DNA of 64,000 nt from Paracoccaceae bacterium (GTDB lineage: Bacteria > Pseudomonadota > Alphaproteobacteria > Rhodobacterales > Rhodobacteraceae), in the NCBI GenBank assembly GCA_014762635.1, contig JABURR010000088.1, forward strand, positions 1-64,000, in the 5' to 3' direction. Positions 26,520 to 35,367 of the stretch are shown here, piece by piece; position 1 is the stretch's first letter; the number at the start of each line of letters is the position of its first letter. The translations under genes and the position numbers were made by a program. The notes beneath the pieces were generated by a model. That model searched no databases, had not been told where the DNA came from, and saw only the letters and a program-made list of their open reading frames with translations.

Positions 26520-27629
26520 ATGACCGACAGCTTCGACATCTTTCTTGTGGCCACGCCCGGGCTGGATGCCCCCCTCGCCGACGAGGCGCGGGAGGCCGAA
26601 TTCGAAGGCGTGGCCCTTCAACCGGGCGGCGTGACGCTGCGCGGTGGCTGGCCCGAGGTCTGGCGCGCCAACCTGACCCTGCGCGGGGCGACGCGGGTGC
26701 TGGCGCGGGTGGCCGAGTTTCGGGCCATGCACCTGGCGCAGCTCGACAAGCGGGCACGCAAGGTTGACTGGACCTCGGTGCTGCGCCCGGATGTGCCGGT
26801 CAAGGTCGAGGCCACCTGCCGAAAATCCCGCATCTACCACGCGGGCGCCGCCACTCAGCGGATCGAACGCGCCCTGCGCGAGACTGTCGGCGTCGAAATC
26901 TCCGAAACCGCGCCGATCACGATCAAGGCGCGGATCGACGACGACCTCTGCACGCTCAGCGTCGATACTACCGGGGCCTCGCTCCACAAGCGCGGCCACA
27001 AGCAGGCGGTGAACAAGGCCCCCATGCGCGAGACCATGGCCGCGATGTTCCTGCGCACCTGCGGCTATGACGGGACCGAACCGGTCCATGACCCGATGTG
27101 CGGCTCGGGTACTTTCGTGATCGAGGCGGCCGAGATCGCGATGGGTTTGCTGCCCGGGCGCAGCCGCAGCTTCGCCTTCGAGGAACTGGCAAGTTTCGAC
27201 CCCGAGACCTGGGGCAAGATGCGGCAGTCACAACCAGCCCGGCAAACCGAACTTCGCTTCCATGGCTCGGACCGCGATGCCGGGGCGATCCGCATGAGCG
27301 AGGAGAATGCCGAACGCGCAGGCGTCGCCGCGATCACAGGGTTCTCCTGCAAGCCGGTGACCGAGGCCGCGCCCCCCGGCGGCCCGCCCGGCCTTGTCAT
27401 CGTGAACCCGCCCTATGGCGGACGGATCGGCAAGAAGGGGCCGCTCTACGCCGTCTACGGACAGTTTGGGGAGGCGATGCGCAGCCGGTTTCAGGGTTGG
27501 CGCGTGGGGCTCATCACCACCGATGCGGGGTTGGCCAAGGTCACGGGACTGCCCTTTCAGGCGCCCGGCCCCTTTGTCGCTCATGGTGGGATGAAGGTCC
27601 GGCTCTGGCAGACCGGGCCGCTGGAATAG
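26520..27629 (+). CDS. THUMP-domain SAM-dependent RNA methyltransferase (RlmL N-terminal-type)
   Basis: 369 residues. An N-terminal ferredoxin-like plus THUMP region (about residues 1-155) is followed by a Rossmann methyltransferase domain with motif I HDPMCGSGTFVIEAA (about 185) and motif IV NPPYGGR (about 296), typical of N2-guanine methyltransferases of 23S rRNA. It corresponds to the RlmL half of the enzyme. No RlmK domain is attached. The start ATG 26520 (MTDSFDIF) is preceded by a poor ribosome site because the rpsO terminator occupies the upstream bases. Confidence 0.88.
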   Translation: MTDSFDIFLVATPGLDAPLADEAREAEFEGVALQPGGVTLRGGWPEVWRANLTLRGATRVLARVAEFRAMHLAQLDKRARKVDWTSVLRPDVPVKVEATCRKSRIYHAGAATQRIERALRETVGVEISETAPITIKARIDDDLCTLSVDTTGASLHKRGHKQAVNKAPMRETMAAMFLRTCGYDGTEPVHDPMCGSGTFVIEAAEIAMGLLPGRSRSFAFEELASFDPETWGKMRQSQPARQTELRFHGSDRDAGAIRMSEENAERAGVAAITGFSCKPVTEAAPPGGPPGLVIVNPPYGGRIGKKGPLYAVYGQFGEAMRSRFQGWRVGLITTDAGLAKVTGLPFQAPGPFVAHGGMKVRLWQTGPLE

Positions 27630-27669
27630 TCGGGCTGCCTCATTCGTCGGATCGAGGCCAGCCCAACCG

Positions 27670-28149
27670 TCAGCTTTCCAGGCTGAGATCCGTCAGCGTG
27701 CCGTCCAATTCAAAATAGGCCGCCATGATGTAGTCCATTTCGTCCGCTCCCCATTCGCCAAACTGCATGTCGATTGTTAGGCTTGGCCCCTCGGACGCCC
27801 ACATTCGGCACACGTTGAGGCGCGCCCAGAGTTGCTCTGCTGTTATCTGCTTTGGGTCGGGAGTGTCGGGGAAAAGATCGACATAGATTTCATTGGCTTC
27901 GTCGTGCAGCCACTCGGGAATGTAACCAGCAATCTCTTCGTAGTCTTCAATGAATCGTTTGCGCGCGGTTTCCATATGACTTGGAAGCTGATCCAAAAAC
28001 GCGGCAAGAGCATCACTGTCAGCCGCTTCATCGGAAAAGTCTGCAAGATCGATTTCGGTCGGGCGGACCAATCCGGGCCCTTTCGGAACAAGTCCCGAGC
28101 CGTTGTCTAGGGTGATTTCGCCAAACACCTTGGTTTCTATTCTGTTCAA
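27670..28149 (-). CDS. Unknown protein, paralogue A of a tandem pair
   Basis: 159 residues. The start is a TTG at 28149 with GAGGAG nine bases before it, chosen because it makes the N-terminus (TKVFGEI) align exactly with the paralogue next door (TKVFGNI). The two are about 60 percent identical by eye. Acidic, no signal or membrane segment. The overall pattern (KVFG, PxGPGL, TEIDL, then FIEDYEEI) recalls the DUF2004/DUF6985-type group that contains many toxin-immunity proteins, but I could not confirm this. Lower GC than neighbours. Function unknown. Confidence 0.6.
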   Translation of the reverse strand: MNRIETKVFGEITLDNGSGLVPKGPGLVRPTEIDLADFSDEAADSDALAAFLDQLPSHMETARKRFIEDYEEIAGYIPEWLHDEANEIYVDLFPDTPDPKQITAEQLWARLNVCRMWASEGPSLTIDMQFGEWGADEMDYIMAAYFELDGTLTDLSLES

Positions 28150-28274
28150 GAACTCTGTCTCCTCGGAATGCGCCAAACTCCCTGGACCGGAAAACCCATA
28201 CAAAACGGATGGATGATGACGCACGAGAGGCGAAACGTCTACCGCCCTGATATTCGTTTTCGGGCAGGAAACTT

Positions 28275-28766
28275 TCAGCTTTCCAGACTGAGCTCGATCA
28301 GCTTGCCATCGAGGTGGAAATAGGCGGCCAAGAAATAATCGATCAGGTAATTCATGTGATCGCTGCCCGACTCTCCGATCCCGAGGTCGAGCGTGACCAG
28401 CGGGCCGGCGGACACCCAAATGCGATGGATGTTCAGGGTCGACCAGAGTTGTTCAGGTGTCACCTGCCGCGGGTCAGGCGTTTCGGGGAAAAGCTCCGCA
28501 TAGATTTTCGGGGCCTCATCCTCGAGCCACTCGGGAATAACCCCGCCGATCTCCTTGTAGTCCTCGATGAACCGATTGCGCGCCGTCTCGAGATGCGAAG
28601 GGAGCCTGTCCAGAAACGCACCAAGCTGTCCAAGATGGGCCGCATAATCGGGAAGATCGTCCAGATCGATTTCGGTCGGACCAACGAGGCCAGGCCCCTT
28701 CGGCAATATCGCGACGCCCTTTTGCACCGGTATGTTACCGAAAACCTTGGTTCTTATGCCGGCCAT
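28275..28766 (-). CDS. Unknown protein, paralogue B of a tandem pair
   Basis: 163 residues from the ATG at 28766. It differs from its neighbour paralogue mainly by a four-residue insertion near the C-terminus (LIDYFLAAYF versus MAAYF) and ends with the same LSLES. Conserved blocks between the two are PKGPGL, PTEIDL, FLDxLPSHxETAR and RFIEDY. The duplication is recent enough that both frames are intact, though the start and promoter contexts differ. The pair sits between rpsO and pnp. No function can be read from sequence. Confidence 0.65.
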   Translation of the reverse strand: MAGIRTKVFGNIPVQKGVAILPKGPGLVGPTEIDLDDLPDYAAHLGQLGAFLDRLPSHLETARNRFIEDYKEIGGVIPEWLEDEAPKIYAELFPETPDPRQVTPEQLWSTLNIHRIWVSAGPLVTLDLGIGESGSDHMNYLIDYFLAAYFHLDGKLIELSLES

Positions 28767-29085
28767 TATTCTTGTCCTTGTCTGCCTCGTCGGAAATGTC
28801 GCTCGGGCGACTCCGACTGTAAAGGGCTTTCGCGGGCGCACCGGTTCGCCGTGGCAAGATGGCATCGCCCATGTTGGCCAACGTTGCGCTCAGGAGGAGC
28901 ATCCAGCTCCTCAAAGGCTGCATTCTCCTTTTCAAATCGCCCAAACTGCGCTATGGGCGCCCCATCTGAGACGTGACGCTCTGACCCCGGCGCATGAAAT
29001 GATGAAGGGGTCGGCGGCAATGGGGCCGCCATGCAAACGGGAGACCCGGGAACGCCCGGGAGTGCTCCCAGACAGGATACGCTAG
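28767..29085 (+). promoter_or_regulatory. pnp leader with two hairpins
   Basis: This 319-base stretch has no gene. Its last third holds a hairpin GGCGGC-AATGGG-GCCGCC (29013-29030) and a longer one (29039-29069). In the latter an outer stem GGGAG/CTCCC encloses an inner CCCGGG-AACG-CCCGGG. In other bacteria the pnp leader is a double-stranded target of RNase III that gives PNPase autoregulation, and this arrangement would fit, though that is inference. The upstream part holds nothing I recognise. Confidence 0.4.
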
Positions 29086-31218
29086 ATGTTTAACGTTACG
29101 AAGAAATCGATGCAGTGGGGGGATGAAACCCTGACACTGGAAACGGGCAAGGTTGCCCGACAGGCCGACGGCTCGGTCATCGCCACGCTGGGCGAGACCA
29201 GCGTCATGGCCAACGTGACCTTCGCCAAGGAGGCGAAGCCGGGGCAGGACTTCTTCCCGCTCACCGTCCACTACCAGGAAAAATACTATGCCGCGGGCAA
29301 GGTGCCCGGCGGCTTCTTCAAGCGCGAGGCGCGCCCGACCGAGAAGGAAACGCTGACCGCGCGCCTGATCGACCGTCCGATCCGCCCGCTCTTCGTTCCG
29401 GGCTTCAAGCACGAAGTGCTCGTGATGTGCACCGTGCTGAGCCATGACCTCGTGAACGACCCCGACATGGTCGCGATGATCGCCGCTTCGGCCGCGCTGA
29501 CCGTTTCGGGTGTGCCGTTCATGGGCCCGATCGGCGCCGCCCGCGTGGGCTTCGTCGATGGCGAATACGTGCTGAACCCGTCGGTCGACGACATGACCGG
29601 TCTGCGCAACAACCCCGAGCAGCGCCTCGACCTGGTTGTCGCGGGCACCAAGAACGCCGTCATGATGGTGGAATCGGAAGCCTACGAACTGTCCGAAGCC
29701 GAGATGCTTGGCGCCGTGAAATTCGGCCATGAGCAAATTCAGCCGGTGATCGACCTGATCATCTCGCTGGCCGAAAACGCGGCGAAAGAGCCGTTCGACT
29801 TCACCCCGCCGGATTACTCGGCCCTCTATGAAAAGGTGAAGGCCGCAGGTGAAGAGCAGATGCGCGCCGCCTTCGCGATCCAGGACAAGCAGGAACGCAC
29901 CAACGCGATCTCTGCCGCCCGCGACGCGATCAAGGCGGCCCTCTCGGAAGAGGAACTGGCCGACGCGAACCTCGGCTCTGCCTTCAAGAAGCTGGAAAGC
30001 TCGATCCTGCGCGGCGACATCATCAACGGTGGCGCCCGGATCGACGGCCGGGACACCAAGACGGTGCGTGCCATCGACTGCGAAACCGGCATGCTGCCCC
30101 GGACCCACGGCTCGGCACTGTTCACCCGCGGTGAGACCCAGGGCCTGGTAATCACCACGCTCGGCACCGGCGAAGACGAGCAGATCATCGACGCGCTGCA
30201 CGGGAACTTCCGTTCGAACTTCCTGCTGCATTACAACTTCCCGCCCTACTCGGTTGGCGAAGTGGGCCGCGTCGGCCCTCCGGGACGTCGTGAGATCGGC
30301 CACGGCAAGCTGGCCTGGCGCGCGCTTCAGGCTGTGCTTCCGCCCGCGACCGACTTCCCCTACACCATCCGTCTCGTCTCCGAGATCACCGAGTCGAACG
30401 GCTCGTCCTCGATGGCCACGGTCTGCGGCTCGTCGCTTGCCATGATGGACGCGGGCGTGCCGCTGAAATCGGCGGTGGCCGGTGTCGCCATGGGCCTGAT
30501 CCTGGAAGACGACGGCCGCTGGGCGGTTCTGACCGATATCCTCGGCGACGAGGATCACCTCGGCGACATGGACTTCAAGGTTGCAGGCACCGAAGAGGGC
30601 ATCACCTCGCTGCAAATGGACATCAAGGTCGCGGGCATCACGCCCGAGATCATGGAGGAGGCCCTGGCCCAGGCCAAGGACGGTCGGATGCACATCCTGG
30701 GCGAGATGTCCAAGGCGCTGACCGGCGCGGGTGAGTTCTCGGTCCATGCCCCGCGCATCGAGACCATGCAGATCCCGACAGACAAGATCCGTGAAGTGAT
30801 CGGCTCGGGCGGCAAGGTGATCCGCGAGATCGTCGAGGTTTCCGGCGCCAAGGTCGACATCAACGACGAAGGCATCATCAAGATCGCATCGCCCAACGGC
30901 GAAGCCATCCAGAAAGCCTATGACATGATCTACTCGATCGTGGCCGAGCCCGAAGAAGGCAAGGTCTACAAGGGCAAGGTCGTGAAGATCGTCGATTTCG
31001 GCGCCTTCGTGAACTTCTTCGGAAAGCGCGATGGCCTTGTACACGTCAGCCAGATCGAGAACCGCCGCCTGAACCATCCTTCGGACGTTCTGAAGGAAGG
31101 CCAGGAGGTCTGGGTCAAGCTTCTGGGCTTCGATGATCGCGGCAAGGTCCGCCTGTCGATGAAGGTCGTCGACCAGGAAACCGGCGAAGAAGCCAAGAAG
31201 GAAGAAGACGAGGAATAA
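29086..31218 (+). CDS. pnp: Polyribonucleotide nucleotidyltransferase
   Basis: 710 residues, the usual size. Two RNase PH-like halves flank a helical domain; the second contains the [19 protein letters not shown] block (about residue 325). The C-terminus has a KH domain ([14 protein letters not shown]) and an S1 domain ([14 protein letters not shown]) and ends in an acidic tail. It degrades RNA phosphorolytically and is part of the degradosome. The ATG at 29086 has an AGGA site nine bases upstream. It is followed by a very strong terminator. Confidence 0.97.
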   Translation: MFNVTKKSMQWGDETLTLETGKVARQADGSVIATLGETSVMANVTFAKEAKPGQDFFPLTVHYQEKYYAAGKVPGGFFKREARPTEKETLTARLIDRPIRPLFVPGFKHEVLVMCTVLSHDLVNDPDMVAMIAASAALTVSGVPFMGPIGAARVGFVDGEYVLNPSVDDMTGLRNNPEQRLDLVVAGTKNAVMMVESEAYELSEAEMLGAVKFGHEQIQPVIDLIISLAENAAKEPFDFTPPDYSALYEKVKAAGEEQMRAAFAIQDKQERTNAISAARDAIKAALSEEELADANLGSAFKKLESSILRGDIINGGARIDGRDTKTVRAIDCETGMLPRTHGSALFTRGETQGLVITTLGTGEDEQIIDALHGNFRSNFLLHYNFPPYSVGEVGRVGPPGRREIGHGKLAWRALQAVLPPATDFPYTIRLVSEITESNGSSSMATVCGSSLAMMDAGVPLKSAVAGVAMGLILEDDGRWAVLTDILGDEDHLGDMDFKVAGTEEGITSLQMDIKVAGITPEIMEEALAQAKDGRMHILGEMSKALTGAGEFSVHAPRIETMQIPTDKIREVIGSGGKVIREIVEVSGAKVDINDEGIIKIASPNGEAIQKAYDMIYSIVAEPEEGKVYKGKVVKIVDFGAFVNFFGKRDGLVHVSQIENRRLNHPSDVLKEGQEVWVKLLGFDDRGKVRLSMKVVDQETGEEAKKEEDEE

Positions 31219-31240
31219 CTCGCTCTTTCACGAAACAGGA

Positions 31241-31270
31241 AAGGCCCCGGTCGGAGACCGGGGCCTTTTT
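31241..31270 (+). terminator. Intrinsic terminator after pnp
   Basis: AAGGCCCCGGTC-GGA-GACCGGGGCCTT gives a perfect 12-bp stem, and the right arm runs straight into a T-run. It ends 52 bases past the pnp stop. Confidence 0.92.
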
Positions 31271-31554
31271 CGTTAGAAGCTGTTGGTGCTCGAACGGGGC
31301 CTCAGCGCGCTAGAAAGCAGGATCGAATCCGGTCAATCCGTAGGCATATATCCCGGACTTGGGTCCCAAGCTGCTCGGCAAAGCGGCGAGCAACTGCCGG
31401 GGCAATTGGAAGCACCGCCAACACGCTGACAAGGCAAATGATTCGCGCTATGGTCGCATCATCGTGGGGCCAATCCATTTCCGGCTCCATGACCGGGGCA
31501 TTTCAATTTCGGAATTCTCGACCCGGGCAAGATGAAAGATGGAGGGGCATCGCC
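31271..31554. other. Spacer between pnp terminator and desaturase gene
   Basis: No supported gene lies here. A minus-strand open frame of 62 codons (31302-31490) has one hydrophobic stretch but no ribosome site and no recognisable similarity. The stretch must hold the promoter of the downstream desaturase, but I cannot pick a convincing one. Confidence 0.5.
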
Positions 31555-32544
31555 ATGACCATCAAGGAGTTTACGCGCCGGTATTGCGAGCGTGACAACC
31601 GCATCGCGCTGATCAGTTATCTGGGTACCTTCGCGGCATATTTCCTAAGCCTGTGGCTGGCGATCCGCTTCGCTGAGACCTGGTACCTCGTGGCACCGCT
31701 GGTGGTGGTGAACGCCTTTTGCGGCGTGAGACTCTATATCATGCAGCACGATTGCGGGCATGGATCCCTATTCGAAACCGCGCGACTGAACGACCTGGCC
31801 GGATATGGGCTGTCGACCTTCACGCTGACCCCCTACCGGGTGATGCAGTACAATCACAACATGCACCACACCCATATCGGCAATCTCGAGGAACGGGACT
31901 CGGGCGAGATTCACACCATGACCGTGAAGGAATGGGAGGAAGCGCCGTTCCTGACCCGCCTGGGGTATCGGCTCTATCGCAACCCGTTCCTGCTGCTGCC
32001 GGTCGGGGGGCTCTTCACCTATATCCTGCGGTATCGCTGGCCGAAGAACACATTGAAGATCGGCGCATGGGAGGTGATGGCGCAAAACGCGGTTCTGGCG
32101 CTTTGGGTCTGGTTGATTTACTTGCTCGGCGGCTGGGTCGGGCTGGCGGTCTACGGTGCCACCGTCATGGTGGCCGGGATCATCGGCGTTTTCCTCGTCT
32201 ACCTGCAGCACAATTTCGAGGACACTTACTGGGACCGCCGCCCGGACCTGAGCTTCGAACGTGCGGCGCTGCAAGGATCTTCCGCCTTGGACCTGGGCTG
32301 GCTCTGGGACCTAGGGACGGGGAACATTGCCTATCACGATATTCACCATTTCAATGCCCGCATCCCGATGTACCGGCTGCGCAAATGCCACCAAGAACTG
32401 CGCAAGGAATTCGACGTGCAGATCATCCGCTGGCCCGAAGCGCTGCGGAGCTTCCGGCTGAAGCTTTGGGACGAAGATCAGGAACGGTTGGTGCCTTTCC
32501 CCAAGGCGAAGGCGACAAGCCCGGCGATTGCCCCGGCGGAATAG
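31555..32544 (+). CDS. Membrane fatty acid desaturase
   Basis: 329 residues with four or more membrane spans and the three histidine boxes of the di-iron desaturase family: HDCGH (about residue 65), HNMHH (about residue 101) and HDIHH (about residue 262). It introduces double bonds or hydroxyls into acyl chains of lipids in the inner membrane. The ATG at 31555 is preceded by GGAGGGG. The 39 upstream in-frame codons do not look coding. A monocistronic unit; the substrate chain length and position cannot be deduced. A link to the lipid genes of the sigma-E cluster is imaginable but unsupported. Confidence 0.88.
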   Translation: MTIKEFTRRYCERDNRIALISYLGTFAAYFLSLWLAIRFAETWYLVAPLVVVNAFCGVRLYIMQHDCGHGSLFETARLNDLAGYGLSTFTLTPYRVMQYNHNMHHTHIGNLEERDSGEIHTMTVKEWEEAPFLTRLGYRLYRNPFLLLPVGGLFTYILRYRWPKNTLKIGAWEVMAQNAVLALWVWLIYLLGGWVGLAVYGATVMVAGIIGVFLVYLQHNFEDTYWDRRPDLSFERAALQGSSALDLGWLWDLGTGNIAYHDIHHFNARIPMYRLRKCHQELRKEFDVQIIRWPEALRSFRLKLWDEDQERLVPFPKAKATSPAIAPAE

Positions 32545-32547
32545 GGT

Positions 32548-33195
32548 TCAGAACGGTACCCGGGCCGAAAAACTCATGCCTCGACCACCATCCGGATGGC
32601 GCAGCCGCAGGTTCTGGGCGTGCAGCATGAGACGCGAAAAGTCCCGCGCCGGGCCTGTCGCATAGAAGGGATCGCCCAGGATAGGGTGGCCGATCTCTCT
32701 CATGTGGACACGCAACTGGTGGCTGCGCCCGGTCTGCGGGAAGAGCCGCACGCGGGTCGTACCATCCTCGTACCGCTGGACGCGCCAATCGGTAACAGCG
32801 GGTTTACCTGTCTCGTGATCCACCATCTGCAAGGGACGGTTCGGCCAGTCGACGATGAGCGGCAGGTCCACGGTGCCGCTTTTTTCCGCGATCTCGCCCC
32901 AGACCCGGGCAACATAGGTCTTCTTCACTTGCCGCTTCTCGAACTGCAACCCCAAGTGGCGCTGGGCATGGGGCGTCATGGCAAAGGCCATCACGCCCGA
33001 GGTGTCCCGGTCGAGCCGGTGCACCAGCAGCGCATCGGGAAACGCCGCCTGCACTCGTGACAATAGGCAATCAGAGAGATGCTCCCCCTTCCCCGGGACC
33101 GAGAGCAGGCCGCTGGGCTTGTTGAGGATCAACAGCTCATGATCGTGGTGCAGCACGTCGAGCGGATCGTCTGGTGGGGTGTAGGTGTCGGACAT
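32548..33195 (-). CDS. RluA-family pseudouridine synthase
   Basis: 215 residues, without an S4 domain, like RluA itself. The catalytic aspartate is in HRLDRDTSG (about residue 62); GRSHQLRVHM near residue 159 is the RNA-binding signature. It modifies U746 in 23S rRNA and/or U32 in tRNA if it is a true RluA orthologue. It ends four bases from the convergent desaturase gene and lies nine bases downstream of the free-methionine-sulfoxide reductase gene, probably in one unit. Confidence 0.92.
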   Translation of the reverse strand: MSDTYTPPDDPLDVLHHDHELLILNKPSGLLSVPGKGEHLSDCLLSRVQAAFPDALLVHRLDRDTSGVMAFAMTPHAQRHLGLQFEKRQVKKTYVARVWGEIAEKSGTVDLPLIVDWPNRPLQMVDHETGKPAVTDWRVQRYEDGTTRVRLFPQTGRSHQLRVHMREIGHPILGDPFYATGPARDFSRLMLHAQNLRLRHPDGGRGMSFSARVPF

Positions 33196-33204
33196 ACAGG
33201 CCGG

Positions 33205-33657
33205 TCAGCGGGCAAAGACGGAGGTCAGGATGGCCTCCAACTCGCGTGCATCGGTCTCGTCGAAAGCGTCGGGACGATCGCTGTCGATATCGAGCACGCC
33301 GATGATCTGGCCGTCGCGATTGCGGACCGGCAGCACGATCTCGGACCGGGTGGAGGAGGAACAGGCGATATGGCCCGGGAAGGCCTCCACGTCCGGCACG
33401 AGTTGCACTTCCCCGGTTCGGGCCGCCGCGCCGCAGACCCCGCGCGCGAAGGGGATCACGAGGCAGCCGTGACCGCCCTGGTAGGGGCCGATCTTCAGGA
33501 GCTCCGGTTCGGTCACGCGGTAGAAACCGGTCCAGTCGAAACGGTCATCCGCGTGATGCAACTCACAAACCACCGTGGCCATGAGCGCGACTTCGTCGGT
33601 CTCGCCCTCGGTGAGGCTGGCAATGGTCTTGGCAAGGGTTTCGTAGTCGGCAGGCAT
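33205..33657 (-). CDS. GAF-domain free methionine-(R)-sulfoxide reductase
   Basis: 150 residues forming a single GAF domain. Three cysteines stand at the fRMsr positions: Cys65 in GGHGC, Cys75 in ARGVCG, and Cys99 in IACSSSTRSE, the last in the signature around the catalytic residue. It reduces free, not protein-bound, methionine-R-sulfoxide using thioredoxin. The ATG at 33657 fits an AGGA ribosome site seven bases away; the ATG at 33663 would be too close. Cotranscribed with the RluA-type gene. Confidence 0.9.
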   Translation of the reverse strand: MPADYETLAKTIASLTEGETDEVALMATVVCELHHADDRFDWTGFYRVTEPELLKIGPYQGGHGCLVIPFARGVCGAAARTGEVQLVPDVEAFPGHIACSSSTRSEIVLPVRNRDGQIIGVLDIDSDRPDAFDETDARELEAILTSVFAR

Positions 33658-33678
33658 GTGCATTTCCTGGTGTCGGGA

Positions 33679-33747
33679 AGGGGGCTGTCCGCCCCCTCTT
33701 GGCCTGCGGCCAATTCACCCCCGAGGATATTTCAAAACAGAAGAAGG
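33679..33747 (-). repeat. Double-hairpin 3' element (terminator-like, recurring in Rhodobacteraceae)
   Basis: Directly after the thiolase stop the minus strand reads CTTCTTCTGTTTTGAAATA, then TCCTCGGGGGTGAATTGGCC, followed by two stems: TTGGCC-GCA-GGCCAA and AGGGGGC-GGACA-GCCCCCT. I recognise this combination as a sequence seen downstream of many genes in Roseobacter-group genomes; that is from memory. It may end thiolase transcription or stabilise the 3' end. There is no second copy in this window. Confidence 0.5.
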
Positions 33748-33748
33748 G

Positions 33749-34927
33749 TCAGTCGCGTTCTAGTGCGATCGCTGTGCCTTCGCCGCCGCCGATGCAGATT
33801 GCCGCTACGCCACGCTTGGCATCACGCGCCTCCATGGCGTTGAGCAGGGTCACCATGATCCGGGTACCAGAGGCGCCGATCGGGTGGCCCAGGGCGCAGG
33901 CGCCGCCGTTCACGTTGACGATATCGCGGGGCAAGCCCATCTCGTGCATGAAGGCCATGGGCACCACGGCGAAGGCCTCGTTCACCTCCCAGAGATCCAC
34001 ATCAGAGACGCTCCAGCCGAGCCGGTCGAGCAGCTTTCGTGCGGCCGGGACCGGGGCCGTGGTGAACAATCCGGGCGCCTGGGCATGGGAGGCATGGCCG
34101 AGGATGCGGGCGCGGACGCCCAGGCCCGCGGCCTCGGCGGCGGCGCGGGTGGCCATGACGAGGGCCGCGGCCCCGTCGGAGATCGACGAGGAATTGGCCG
34201 GGGTCACGGTGCCGTCCTTGCGGAAGGCGGGCTTGAGATGCGGGATCTTTTCGGGCCGCGCGTTGCCGGGCTGTTCATCCTCGGCCACAGTGACCTCGCC
34301 CTTGCGGGTGGTGAGCGTGACCGGGCTGATCTCGCGGGTGAAGGCGCCTGATGCTTGGGCGGCCTTCGCCCGTTCCAGCGAGCCGAGGGCGTAGTCGTCC
34401 TGTGCCTCGCGGGTGAACTGGAACGCCTCGGCGCAATCCTCGGCGAAAGTGCCCATGAGGCGGCCCTTGTCATAGGCGTCCTCGAGCCCGTCGAGGAACA
34501 TGTGGTCAATCACCTGGCCATGGCCGAGCCGAGCCCCGCCCCGCATCTTGGGCAACAGGTAGGGCGCGTTGGTCATGCTCTCCATCCCGCCCGCGACCAT
34601 GATCCCGGCCTGACCGAGCGCGAGCCGGTCCCAGGCCAGCATGGCGGCTTTCATTCCCGAGCCGCACATCTTGTTGAGGGTGGTGGCGGGCACCTCTTCG
34701 CCCAGCCCGGCGCGGAACCCGGCCTGGCGGGCCGGGGCCTGGCCCTGACCTGCGGGCAGCACGCAACCCATGAGAAGTTCTTCGACCTGGTCAGGACGCG
34801 CCTTGGCATCCTCGAGCGCGGCCTTGATGGCGACGCCGCCCAGGGTCGGCGCATCGGCATCGGACAGATTTCCCTGGAACCCGCCCATCGGCGTGCGCGC
34901 GGCTCCTGCTATCACCACATCCTGCAT
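33749..34927 (-). CDS. Thiolase family protein (acetyl-CoA acetyltransferase type)
   Basis: 392 residues of the thiolase fold. The acyl-accepting cysteine is Cys88 in NKMCGSGM. The late motifs are NEAFA (about 342), the histidine loop GHPIGASG (about 350) and the proton-donor cysteine in CIGGGEGTA (about 380). It condenses or cleaves acyl-CoA, for example two acetyl-CoA to acetoacetyl-CoA. Chain-length preference cannot be read. It stands alone, with the double-hairpin element downstream. Confidence 0.92.
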   Translation of the reverse strand: MQDVVIAGAARTPMGGFQGNLSDADAPTLGGVAIKAALEDAKARPDQVEELLMGCVLPAGQGQAPARQAGFRAGLGEEVPATTLNKMCGSGMKAAMLAWDRLALGQAGIMVAGGMESMTNAPYLLPKMRGGARLGHGQVIDHMFLDGLEDAYDKGRLMGTFAEDCAEAFQFTREAQDDYALGSLERAKAAQASGAFTREISPVTLTTRKGEVTVAEDEQPGNARPEKIPHLKPAFRKDGTVTPANSSSISDGAAALVMATRAAAEAAGLGVRARILGHASHAQAPGLFTTAPVPAARKLLDRLGWSVSDVDLWEVNEAFAVVPMAFMHEMGLPRDIVNVNGGACALGHPIGASGTRIMVTLLNAMEARDAKRGVAAICIGGGEGTAIALERD

Positions 34928-35022
34928 TGCTCATCCTCCAGATTTTCGCGACCACGCATACCGGATGGTAAGGATTGGCGTCTAGGCTTGCCGGAAGATT
35001 CTCTGTCCGGGGACAGCACGGA

Positions 35023-35367
35023 ATGCAGATCGACGCTTCGCCATTCGAGGAGGGGATTGTGCTCACGGTGCGGGAAAGCCGCATCGATGCAGCCTGTGCG
35101 CTGCAGTTCAAGGATCGGTTTCGGGATCTTGCGGCGGATGGCGCCGGGAAGGTCATCCTGGATCTTGCCATGGTGGACTTCCTCGACAGCAGCGGTCTTG
35201 GGGCGGTGATCGCCTCGATGAAGTCCCTGGGCCCGGATCGGTCCCTGGAACTCGCCGCCCTCACGCCCTTGGTGCGCAAGGTCTTTCGCCTTACCCATCT
35301 CGACACGGTGATGACGATCCACCCCGATGCCGCCAGCGCCGTCTCTGGCGCCGATGCTGCACCGTGA
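35023..35367 (+). CDS. STAS-domain anti-sigma factor antagonist
   Basis: 114 residues, a single STAS domain of SpoIIAA/RsbV type. The motif MVDFLDSSGLGAVI (about residue 47) contains the conserved serine that the partner kinase phosphorylates. The start is the ATG at 35023; a TTG at 34975 would add 16 residues. The downstream anti-sigma-kinase gene begins within its stop codon (GTGA), so the two form a classical partner-switch pair. No sigma factor or phosphatase gene adjoins. Confidence 0.88.
   Translation: MQIDASPFEEGIVLTVRESRIDAACALQFKDRFRDLAADGAGKVILDLAMVDFLDSSGLGAVIASMKSLGPDRSLELAALTPLVRKVFRLTHLDTVMTIHPDAASAVSGADAAP

Noticed and set aside
28951-31077. A 708-codon open frame antisense to pnp.
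   Set aside because: It is the shadow of a GC-rich gene with strong codon bias; pnp on the other strand has all domain motifs, and the antisense product is His/Asp/Arg-rich low-complexity with no fold signature.
31302-31490. A 62-codon minus-strand open frame in the gap between pnp and the desaturase gene.
   Set aside because: No ribosome site, ordinary hydrophobic stretch only, no paralogue; not enough to call a gene.
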